NCBI GenBank assembly: GCA_026874595.1
Contig: CM049310.1
Span: forward strand, 39,935,558-39,999,557
Length of the DNA stretch: 64,000 nucleotides
Direction of reading: 5' to 3'
Source of the DNA: Sipunculus nudus
Taxonomy: Eukaryota > Annelida > Sipuncula > Golfingiida > Sipunculidae
Shown: piece by piece, positions 1 to 11,400 of the stretch
How positions within the stretch are numbered: the first letter of the stretch is position 1
Layout: each line of letters opens with the position of its first letter
The notes under the pieces: model-generated
Seen by the model: only the letters and a program-made list of their open reading frames with translations
The model's database searches: none
What the model was told of the DNA's origin: nothing
Position numbers and translations under genes: made by a program

Positions 1-152
1 AAGATGGCGTTGTACGCCCGTCTCTATGATTTGCCTAGAGCAGCGGTGCCATAATAGAGCGGGGTTCCAGTCTAAAGATGGCGTTGTACGCCCGTCTCTA
101 TGATTGGCCCAGAGCAGCGGTGCCATAATAGAGCGGGGTACCAGTCTAAAGC
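1..152. repeat. 74-bp tandem repeat, two full copies
   Basis: The block starting aagatggcgttgtacgcccg at 1 recurs at 75 with only a few changes. The end of copy two runs into unrelated sequence after cagtctaaagcc. It is GC-rich compared with its surroundings. Function unknown. Confidence 0.85.
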
Positions 153-258
153 CAACCCTTTCATACTTAAACGATCACATCGTTTCCTTTCAGAGTCAAG
201 AAACAAAAATAACAAAACTTGAACATTTGTTACAGGCACTTTTAATTGTAAAAGATCT

Positions 259-259
<1 letters not shown>

Positions 260-332
<73 letters not shown>
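260..332. repeat. (TA)n microsatellite
   Basis: About 35 uninterrupted TA units. Both strands are open across it only because TA repeats lack stops in one frame (Ile-Tyr). Confidence 0.97.
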
Positions 333-333
<1 letters not shown>

Positions 334-2370
334 ATTTTTTTTCTCAAGCCATAATGAGCCAAATAAAATCGGCTCATTCGGCTTAAATTTATCAGCTCGG
401 CTCGGGTTGATCTCAACCCGGCTGGCGGCGCTAAATGCCGGCGGCGCATGGCTCTAGGGCCTTTTTTTCAATGCATACAGCTTCAAAATTGATGAATTCG
501 CAATATATAGATTCAATAATTTTCGGAAATATTCTTGAAGGAAGGTATTTTGTACCAGGAAGTTTTTTTTGTTCCCTAAGGGGATGTTATACTTACATTT
601 ATTCCTTCGTTATGTTTTCTTTGCCAAAATTTCTTTGACAAAAAAGTGCGTCACTGAAAGATACTGGCTGATGTGGCCTTACGGTGCCTCTTGACTATGT
701 GGGGTGTCTGTCAAACGAATGTCGATATAATAATTCAAAGACGTTAATTTGTCTGTTTATCAAAAACGGCCTGTGATGCATGTTTTCTTGGCAATGTGTC
801 TGTTCCATCTAGGAGTCCTCATTGGAATTTCAAAGTTAAAAAAAAACACACACACACACATTAAGGTCAATATGTCCCTATAAGATAAGCTTCATGACAT
901 GAACAGAATAACTTACTTATAACAACTATCTCGGTTCTCCAGTGTCTGTTGACCGACCAAAAGCTGCATGCTAAAACATTAAGTCATCGACCCCTGTAAG
1001 ATATATGTCAGTATATGTATATGTGTTAACGAGTCGTTAAGTGACACACTTTTTCCACAGCCTTGGCAATATCGCTGAAGACAATAAACACGTCAGGAAC
1101 AACTGTTTTCTCATAAATAAATTGGATTAAGCGATTTCTTAAAAGTTATGTCAATAATTTCCTATCCGTTATAATAACACCAAGGTATACTTGTTTTCAT
1201 TGTAACGTGTATTGAAGATTTGATTAGATACCGCGAGATTACAGTGAGTATTGATGGAGCGACAATGAAGGCGCTTTTGTAGATGGTGTAACTGCAACGC
1301 AGCATCAGTATTCGTTAACGTAACCCAGGATATATATTATATAGTGCGACTTCTGTGCACTCGTTGCCTCTATATGATTTACGACCACCCTGGTTCCCGG
1401 AACTTAACCGGAAGATGAATTTGTCGGGAATCTGGGCACTGGATACTATGATTTGCAATGCTCTCTTTATTGCGAAAGCATCCGATTATTTTCTCGTTGA
1501 GAATGTCCTTGGTTTATATTTAAAAGTTTATATATACACTCTAAAACAGATTGGTTGAAATGACAAGTATATTGATTATTTTTAACCAGTCTAGTTGGTA
1601 GATATGTGTCCAACCAATCTCTTGGTGACTTCTTTTTTGGTTGCATTTTTAACTAGTCTGGATTGGTTACATACTAACCAACTAGTTTTGGCCTGTTTTA
1701 CCAATATCTTGCTTAATCTATCATTAGACAAACTGGTTAAATCCAGTAAGAAATAGGTCATATCAACCAATTCCAGTTATTCAGCAAGATCAAAATTAAA
1801 TATAATATCTTAAACGTATTCTAATAAATATTATTTAATGTTCGTACTTTTACTCCATAGTAAAAATAAATTTAGAATATTTATATCAGTTATTTTCATT
1901 GTCATGTACCCGTGTGAAATTTAGGAGGTTCAGCAGCTGGTCACGTGGCGTTGTAAATGGACCGACGTCGGTCTTGCTCTCGTCAATGACCAGACCGTTA
2001 AAAAGAAATCATGTTCTTTTTTATCTATGTCATAAATGCATCTCCAAGGTATGTGTGGGATAATTTCGTAAACTAAGTAGCGTGACTTGATGTATTCTAT
2101 ATATAGCCAAGGTACAGATATAGATCGACGCTTTAAATATATTGAACTGATCCTTCACAGAACGCACGAGAGGTATGCTATATACTGTATACAATAAATA
2201 CTGTACTACAATAAATTTCTTCTTCTTCTTCTTCTATAAAATGACGGCATAGTGTCTATCGTGTATCTGCTATCTACAAAAGTCAAATAACTTATTGACA
2301 TATATACGTTTTTACGTCCCTTTTGTATGTTCTTTGGATGCAAGAATGAATGTATCTTGTCAATGGGTGT
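333..2370. other. Non-coding, unannotated sequence with simple repeats
   Basis: No exon with matching splice sites and family similarity was found. It contains a short AC run (846-860), a CTT run (2218-2234) and degenerate repeats of an aaccagtctggttgg-like motif between about 1545 and 1770. It is probably an intron of the phospholipase gene, or 5' sequence. Confidence 0.5.
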
Positions 2371-2389
2371 CTATAAAAAAATATAGGGC

Positions 2390-2700
2390 CGTGGGAACGT
2401 TAACCCTGGGCATAAAGCAAGGTCCGTTTTCGATATTAAGTCGAGCAATTGTGTATAAAAGGAGCAAAGAGTGTATTGGTTCAATAGAGACTCGTTAACC
2501 CTGAACACACATAAAGATCCGTTTTCGATATCAAGTCGAACAGGGTCAAACAATTCAATTACTCGATATATGCTTTATATATGCGATATAGATTCGTTAA
2601 CCCTTGACACAATGCAAGTCCCATTTCGATATTAAGTCTAGCTTTTGTGAATAAAATTGTCTTATGGTGCAATATCTCGATGTATGCCAGTTTGTGAATA
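2390..2700. repeat. About 100-bp tandem repeat, three degenerate copies
   Basis: The phrase cgttaaccct, then about 20 bases later a tccgttttcgatattaag-like stretch, recurs at about 2396, 2494 and 2595. An attgtgtataaa-like tail accompanies the first and third. Confidence 0.7.
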
Positions 2701-2984
2701 CATCCATGCATTTTAATCGCTGTGAAACGTGTATGTGACATGTATACACAAGTACACACACATATATAATTTAAATATACCATAACTCGTGTTATGAGAC
2801 CTATAGACTTGTATATTGTATCTTAAATGGAACACAACAATGATAACCCGTTTTGTTTAATATATTACTTATAAATTATATGATAAATCTCAGCTATGAT
2901 AGAGGCATACATATATCTTTAGCTGATTACTGTATGTTACATAATAGCTCTACACGGAGAGAGACGCTAAGGTAAAAAAAAAGG

Positions 2985-3264
2985 TATGGTTCTCGGGCAT
3001 GTTTAAAAAAAAACAGTGCGGGCGGGCGATTTTTTTTTTTTTTACCTTTTTTGTATGTTACGATAAAAATGTCATATGATCAGGGAAAAAAGCATGATAT
3101 AACAACAGATTTGTTTTTGCTAAACAGGTAAAAGCACTACATAACAAAGGAAATCTGATCAAAATTGTATTATTTTATATTCTTGAAAGATGAAAATGAA
3201 AATTTTAAAAAAATTTGATGCGGGGGGGGGGTTAATTTGATGCGGGCGGTGCCTGAGAACCATA
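2985..3264 (-). mobile_element. 280-bp MITE (family E) with 15-bp terminal inverted repeats
   Basis: It begins tatggttctcgggca and ends tgcctgagaaccata, the inverse with one mismatch. Other copies lie at 14597-14793 and 50831-53766. The interior has A, T and G runs next to a gcgggcgggcg block. No coding capacity. Confidence 0.8.
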
Positions 3265-3705
3265 CGTAGGATTTTATAGAGAAATGAAGAGATGCATTCC
3301 CTATTTTAGAGAGAGACGATGTGTTGTATATCTTTTTCATAGAGGGAGGCAAAATATACAGTTATTTACAACTCTTCGCGTTTAGTTTTTTTTTTTAAAC
3401 ACGTGTAAAGAGGCAATAAGTATAAAATACTATAATGTAAAATATGATATAAGCATGCATATAATCATGCATATAATATACAATATCGTTATTTTATATT
3501 GTTATTTATCGAATAGACAATATAGTTACCTTGCATGTGTGTAAATGCATGTGGTTTCTCATTCGCTATATATATGTATCATTTAGAGAGGCGTACAGTT
3601 GTATACATGTATATGTAATTTTATCTTACTGTTGTATAAGGAGAGAGGCGTAGAGTTGGGTATATTTTATTTTATATTACAGCTTTACAAAAAAGAGGCA
3701 TAGTG

Positions 3706-3720
3706 TAGATATATATATAG

Positions 3721-3786
<66 letters not shown>
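3706..3786. repeat. (TA)n microsatellite
   Basis: A long TA run with one early interruption (agataaatata), lying inside the 55-bp array. Confidence 0.95.
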
Positions 3787-3788
<2 letters not shown>

Positions 3789-4119
3789 CAGTATAAGGAG
3801 AGAAGCGTGGGTTGTATATTGTATTTTTCATTACAGCTACATAAGGAGAAGGTGTTGAGTTATAAATAGAAAATAATGTATATGTTACAGCTATATAAAG
3901 ATTAAGGTGCTGAGTTATGTATCTATGTATCGTAGGTTATGTGTATGTTACAGTTGTGCAAGGAATAAGGTGTGGAGTTGTGTATCGTGAGTTATGTATA
4001 TTTTACAGCTATATAAGGAGAAAGGTGTAGAGTTATATATCGTGAGTTATGTATATGTGACAGCTATACAAGGAGAAAAGTGTGGAGTTAAGTATCGTGA
4101 GTTTTTTTATATGTTACAG

Positions 4120-4255
4120 CTATACAAGGAGAAAGGTGTGGAATTATGTATCGTGGCCAGCAACATTACCCGGATGACCTTAGAGTACTACCATCCTAAA
4201 ACTACTCCGAAGGTTCCCATAGCAAAGGCAGTGAGGATGTCTGTATCACTTCCAG
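4120..4255 (+). CDS. Phospholipase exon a (patatin middle segment)
   Basis: Starts after atgttacag in phase 0 and ends in phase 1 before gttatc. It encodes residues 1-45 of the visible part: LYKEKGVELCIVASN, then a linker, then TPKVPIAKAVRMSVSLPG. This is the typical patatin stretch of an acyl-enzyme core strand, a proline-flanked loop and a small-residue helix before the DGG block. Its first 33 bases are repeated in the tandem array immediately upstream. Confidence 0.85.
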
Positions 4256-7200
4256 GTTATCATATACCTTATCATATCATCTTTTTTTCCCATATATCAA
4301 AGCATTTATCAAGTATACATCACATCCAAGCCTCCCCCAACCGAGTGCTACCCAATTTACATCCCAGATGTAATTCGCATTGGGGAGGGAGGTCGCCCCT
4401 TATGTTGGGGATTCTATTAGACCTCGATTGTTATGACCCTCTTCCTTTTTTGCTGTTAACTGTAAAACTGACTTAAACTTTACCGGGTAACAGATGCACA
4501 AACTGGATTAAACTAAAACCATCAGAACTTCCTTCTCACTCTGACCACGAGGCTTTTTTACGTACCCTTCCTGCGTATATTACAGATATAATAGGTTTGC
4601 TACAGGATCACATATATTTATCGCGTTTTCGGCCCGGGTTTGGACATCAAGAATCGGTTGAATTAATAATTGCTGTCGGGACAATTGTAAATATCGAATA
4701 ACAACAAGTGAATATTGGATCGATAAAATAAAACCTTGTTTTTTTTCACAAGAAAGTCTGTAAAATTAAAATAAATAAGCCTCGCAGCAAAGTAGCCACG
4801 ATTAAGTGTAATTTTTGATCTGCTCTCAATATATTTAACGTAAGGTTTTTCGATCCTTAAAAATTCAGAATCGTGTATCAGTTCGTTGTACTTTTTTTGT
4901 ACCAGATAATTATTTCATATTCATATAGATCCTCATCTATCATGATATTCTTGAAGAGTCATCGGTCATGGATACATGCAAGGTTATAGTATACACGAGT
5001 AACTGATTAATTGATTAGGTCATTTTGGTGAATGTAAACTATACGTTAGTTAAATGTAATGAATACATTTCTTATACGGTTTAAGGACTCGTTACGATTA
5101 CCAATTCTAGGGTTCTACCAGCCGGTCAGATTCGAGCACGGACAGAAGGTGGACTATTACGTAGACGGAGGGATGCTTTGTAACTTTCCTATATTCGCTT
5201 TCGATGGTGAGTTTATATTATACATATACTATTAGAGTGGCAGACCATCATACTAAAGTAATGTTATAACAGACTGAGTGTGATGTCGTACACGAGATGC
5301 CATTAAATGGCATGCATGTTAAACTTTGTGTGGTGTCGCCGTCAGATTAACAGACGAACGGGAAGTCGTTCCAGCTTATTTTTCTGTCCTATATGATGCA
5401 TATTCGCCTCAGCATTTAATAAAATATTAACAATTATTTTAATTTTTATTTCTACCGTTGCTTCAAGCTCTGAACCCCAGAAAATTTATTTAGATACAAT
5501 AAAATATGCATGGCCGACCGTGAAATGTACAGTGTTTGTTCCCTGGTATCCGTGATTCTGTCATGTATGTTTGTAGCATTCTGGCATGCATTATTTTTAT
5601 CCAATTTGTGTACAAGTACCCGTGGGTAACATGACTACGTACGTGCATGTAGAAACAGGTCTGTGTATCGCTGGCATTCGTATAGATTAAGATTACTAGT
5701 TACCGGGGCAACAAATTTTGGTGAAACGGGATCCGGGTATATGAAATTTTGCAATTTACAGGATGTGGTGTAAATCGTTCTGTGGTAAATTGTTGTAAAT
5801 CTATACTGATAAAACTATTCTTGTGACCATACATTACAATATGTTGAGTGCGTGTATAATAGGATATGTAAACCAAATCCTCGGTAAAATAACAGGGTCA
5901 TTTTCCCAGAAATGCAAAGCGAAGGCTGTATTTTGCCTATAATAGAAAGGTGCCCTTAGTAGGCATGTTGTACAGTCCAGATTAGGGTAAATCACCCCCC
6001 CCCCCCCCTCGCCTCCCCCCCCCGCCCCCATGCAGGGGGGAATATTCAAGAACCTAATTGTCTTATGCCTCGAGGTCCATAATTTAGGAAAAAATGATAG
6101 TTATGAAATTTCACAGCAAAGCATGCATTTCCTACACCTAGAAACCTAAACAGAATAAATCACACATTTTTTAAATAAATCTGTGTTATTTATTTCAACT
6201 AAACTTTGGGTAAAGAAATATATAAAAATATAAATCAGTTTAATTTAGTGCACTCTGGAAGTCCATCGTTTAAGGTTTCTTAACAAATATTTCGGTAAAG
6301 AAATATGTAAAAATATCAATTTATTTTTTTTATCGGAAGCAACCCTTTTATGAGTTGACATTCACATAAAAACCACCAATCTATTAAGCAATAAAAAGGA
6401 AATAATTAGTACTTATTCCATGATCCATAGACAAGTATTATGGAAGTTATAGCTTCTTTCAACTAGGAAACTGGCACTTTGATGTGGTTTGATAAACAGG
6501 CCATTTCTCCAAAAATTCAACCTTATTCAAACTAACAAAACTACTTTTTATTATCTTTTCGTAATATAGGGATCACATAAAAAATCAACAAATAAGTCGG
6601 ATGATGAAGTAAATCTATATAGTTTATTGTGTATAAACTTTTCGATAAAAATGTGCATACATTGAAAAAAAAATCAAAGTTATTTTGGGAATTGGACAAA
6701 CCCCTTAATAACCAGGCAATTAATCCAAACACATGCACATTATTTCTGCCTTATAAAGCAACAAAAGAGAAGTAAAATGGTGTTTATTTCATCACCATAG
6801 GACTAGTATTAAGGAAGTTAAAGGCGATTTTGTGACCAAACCCCCCTTAACTGCATGATTTCCCTCAGCCGCAAACTTGGCACCTTGACGCGGTTAGATT
6901 AAAAGGGCCATTTCTCGAAAAATCGCCCCTGTTTTAACCACCAGCATGCATTTTCGTAATAAACGGACCTAAGGGAAACAATAAAACAAACTCAGATTAA
7001 GTAGAAAATTCATAAAATTTATTGTGTCAAAACTTTTGGTAAAAAATGCGTACAAAAAAAAATATAAATTATTATGGGAATTGGATATAATTGCCCTAAA
7101 CAAGCATGTGACTTGTCCAAATACGAACACATTTTTATCTATCTTGTTTAACAATAAAATAGGAGTAAAATGGTGTTTATTTCTTTACAATAGGACTAAT

Positions 7201-8400
7201 ATAATAATATTAAGGAAGTAACAGTCGATATTGGGACCATACCCCCTCAACCGATTTCCGTGTTAATCCATTTGTCAATACAAATTAAAACTAAAATCTA
7301 TCTGGGAATTATAAGTTGAACCTGAGTTTTAATAATGGAAAATACATAAAGATATTATTAAAAGTAATTTTGATAATACTTGGAAAATTACATAATATTA
7401 TGCTTTATTTGCTTAGGTTTAAAGCAAATGTTCTTTACAACGATCACTGCCCTTAAGGATTACGTTAAGACTACACACTTTATATAATGTGATATTGTGA
7501 GCTGGCATTTGTATGTAGCCCTACTGTTAAAATACTTAAATATCGGTATTTACTATAGTCTGACCACGTGGGTTTACTATTTACATGCACATGTAAGTTT
7601 TAAAATGAACTTTTGTACAGTTCATAAGCAACGAAGGTTTGCAGAAACGTACAATTAACTGGAACCCCACATAACGAGAGCTCTTTTAAAAAGAACCCCC
7701 GAACACAGTGCGCATGTACCAATATTTGTATGGCTAAAACTGTTGTTGGGTTTGTGGGATATTTATAATCAACTTTTTTCCCCAGGTTGGTACCTGTCTA
7801 TGAAAAGTGACGATGCGTTCCTTCGTAAGCTGGGCCAGGAGGAGGAGTCCTTCGAGGGACGTAACGATAAAACCATCGGGATGCTGGTGGTAAGACATCT
7901 TCATCTTCACTTTCATCTTGGTCAGAGCCAAGGCGATCACTCACTTCTGGCACGACACTCCTTTGTTCAAAGGATTACCAAGTTAGCCGTATTTTCACGT
8001 CTCTCACTGGGCATATCCATATTATTTAAAATTTGCGCCACCGTGTACATCTAGAAACAGACGTCTAATACTGCACGGAGTTTGTGATATCGCATTGGTC
8101 ACCTTTCTTATTCCAAGTATCTGACTAGAACGCCACCTGTCGTCAAATCATTGCTTATCATCAGATAAGAAAGGCATTATGTTTGCAAGGGCGGAATAAG
8201 ATGAGGCACAGGGGAGGTGCATCACTCTTTTCATTTACTAAAATTATGGAAAATAGAATTAAAATACACATAATACCAGAAAATAGTATTTATAATATAA
8301 ATTAAGTAGTTAAATCAAAGAGTGTAAACGTTGATTAAAGGTACCCAATCACCTTCCTTTTGAAAAAAATATGAAATTTTGTGATTTCTGGCTTCCTCTG

Positions 8401-8433
<33 letters not shown>

Positions 8434-11400
8434 ATATATATATATAATCTAAGGGTAACTTTTGTTGTGAAAAGTTCTGATAAGGCCTTCGTGAAGTAAG
8501 TATGAATTTGTTTATCAACCACATGTTTGTAAACAGACCAATATTGACAAACGGGAAAAACATGTAACCAGAGGTGGTAGGTTGGTTAGTTATCAATATG
8601 TTTATCAACAACATGTTTGTGAACACAGCAATGTTGGCAAAGGGGAAAAACATGTAACCTAAGGTGGTAGGTAGGTAAATTGAATGCACACGGAGGTTGA
8701 AAAGTCGCTATTTGCAAAGCTCTGGCTTATCTGACTTACCGCCAGATGCCCTTGTTGAATTTGTTCTGATTATTTGGAGGGCCCAACAAATTTATAAACA
8801 CGTTGATATAAACATAACAACAGCCTGTGTACGGTGATATCCACGTATTCTGGCCTATTTTTATGAGAGCTGAAGGGATTACCTATAGTTTATAAAGGTC
8901 AGATAGGTTATTCGGCCCCTTTATAGATAGTCAACTAACATTCCAAGCATACTTGTTAACATTCGCCCTGGTGTTGAGCCCCCCCCCCCCCCCCAAGATT
9001 CTGTATCCGCCCCTGATCTCCATGAATTTATTTAACTTTCTTTGTGATTTTGCATGACATTACAACCTCCATTTGACACGGTTTAATTTTGTAGTATGCC
9101 ACTGAAGAATCAGAGATTTTACGTAAAGGTCTACACAAACGCTACGACAGTCACACAATTAAACGACCGGATACACCACTGGCCAGGTAAGTAAAAAATG
9201 TTTTCTCTTTCGCTATATTGTGTATAGGGTATAGATATATTGTTTTGTAACTATCAGTTATAGAATTGTAACAATGAAACAATAGACACATCTGTTCGTT
9301 TAAAAAAATGATTGCGAAACAACACTTAATAAACGGGGAAAAATTGATGATTAATTTTAGTTGAAGAATATATATTTTCTTGTTATGTCTGCCCTCCCTC
9401 CGGAGAGACATGTTGTTGTCAGTCCCGTCGTCCGTCGTCGTCATCCGTCTTTGATGTAGAATGTTATGTGAACGCGGTAACTTCTGAAGCGTAGCATATT
9501 ATTTTTTCCTGAAATTTGAAAAACAAGTTGTTTCTACCAAATTTCTGGACGAGTTCGCAAACCGGTAACCTTGACCTTGATCTTAATGTCAAATCCGCTG
9601 AAATGTAAAAGTTTTGTGAACCCCATAATTTATTAAGTATTGCCTATCTTGTCCTCAGTTTTGACAAAAATGTTGTTTCCAACAAATTTACAAAAGGTGT
9701 TGTAGTTTTGGTGACCTTGACCTTCTGTGGTATTATGGGATTATTGTGAACCCAATAACTTTCCCGTAAATGCTCGATGTTTTACCGTTCGCTCTGAAAA
9801 TAATACTTGTCTGTTATATATAACTAATAATGGAGCAAATACACCCTAAAGGTATTACCGATCATACACATTAATCGACATTCCTTTCCGATCTAGAATG
9901 ACAGACCTTTTTCTGTTATGAAAAATCGTGATGAATTCTGTACTCAATGCAGGAAACGCGGGGCAGACTGTGACAGTAAGCTGGCCCAGCTGAAGCAGCG
10001 GGCGGTGATCCTGGACGCCGCCAAGAACTTCTGGGGAGCACTGCATGACGCCAACCTCGACCGCGATGACCTCATTTCACAAGACGAATTTAAACAGGCC
10101 CTTGAAAAGGTAACAAGTGTTTTAAAAATATTTCAACAATTAGACGTTAGCCAGATAGAGCATATTTATGCCTCCCAGTTTTATATTCATTATACTGTGT
10201 TGAGTCCAGCGACAGCCATTGTTGTTCATCGCTTCCTCTGAACGGGGCCGGGACATCGATTTGGGTTTGTCTGTCTGTCCGTCCGTCCGTCAGGCTTTGT
10301 TTCCGTGCGTAAATTTTTTTAAATATTATGCGATTTCATTCCCTTTAGGGTCAGTGATTGCTCTCATGCATACCTTGGTGAGACTGGTTTTGGAGTGTCT
10401 GTCTAAAAATTGATTCTCAGCAGCTCAAAAGCAAAAAAAAAAATAAATTTTGTTCCAAATTTACAACCAAACATGACATGTGGAGACATCTAAAGGGGCA
10501 ATGAAAACTAAAAAGCAGCCAGTCTGACATATGGAGACATCTTCAGGCGAAAATAAAAACTAAAACATATTTATACGGCAAGCATGAAGGACAACATGAT
10601 GCGGAAGCGGAGGACATAAATTCCACGAATTTGCTTGTTTCATTTTATGATTTAATTTATTTATCACACTAATGTTATTGTCCCAATACTATTATAGTAC
10701 CACACTCTGCATTTAGATCTCCCCTCTGCTAGCAGTATCTTTTCTTAGTAGCGAGACGTACAGAGTAAAAGATAATCTTGAGTAAACAACTTTATTCCAA
10801 GAAGGCATTAAGAGGGGGCGCAGGGGCGCGCCTGTCTTTTTTTTAATTATATACGGGAATAAGTATAATTTACGCATAATACCGAAAAGCAACTATGGAT
10901 GTTTTCCACCTGTACATCTGCATGCAAAGGTTATGTATAAAATCTACCAGAAACTCAGACACGCTTGTTTACCCATGTAAGGGAGCTAGTCGAAGTGGTA
11001 TATCCGCCTCTGCTGCAGAACTCCTTAGTGATAAAAACCAGCTCTTGTTTTTCCTTAATTTATTTTTAATAATCACTTCCTAATTAGGTCTTCTGTTTGC
11101 CGTACATTTTGTCTTTACAGGTTTCAAAAACGGATCTTGCGTGTCTATTTGGAGAGGATTTTGACATGAAGAAAACTTTCAGTTCCCTGGATACCAACAA
11201 AGACGGATCGGTACTGTGTCTCAAGATAATTTTAGTGAATCCTCTAAATGTGTGCACCCTTAGGACTACATAGGTGCTTGTTATACGAAAGTGCCCTCTT
11301 AGAGAATTCGACTATATTCAGTTACCAAGTTATGTTAGTTTCTTTTTATATTTCATGCATTATAAAGAGAAAAATCGGCCGAAAATCTCAGGTTTACTAT

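Larger units (their letters stand above)
2820..4119 (+). repeat. 55-bp tandem array copying the 3' splice site and start of exon a
   Basis: Units end in tatgttacag followed by ctatacaaggagaaaggtgt, exactly the acceptor and first bases of exon a. Acceptor AGs fall at about 3835, 3889, 3952, 4007, 4062 and finally 4118 (the real exon), so the spacing is about 54-63 bases. More decayed units (gagaggcgta...gttgtatat) reach left to about 2880. In the clean units a GTGAGT donor follows 33 bases after the AG. The array is interrupted by a MITE (2985-3264) and a TA run. Confidence 0.82.

Noticed and set aside
72-449. ORFs on both strands through the TA run near the left edge
   Set aside because: The open frames consist mostly of Ile-Tyr dipeptides from a (TA)n microsatellite; they are a by-product of the repeat.
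1-4119. Upstream phospholipase exons with the glycine-rich and GxSxG motifs
   Set aside because: No such motif in any plus-strand frame with splice borders was seen in this stretch; they must lie further left.
3994-4476. A single long ORF over the acceptor array and exon a
   Set aside because: The 55-bp period shifts the frame between units and the patatin similarity begins only at 4120. The end after 4255 reads into intron.
10970-11030. tRNA-like stretch agctagtcgaagtggtat
   Set aside because: An A-box-like phrase without a matching B box or cloverleaf; not enough for a tRNA or SINE call.
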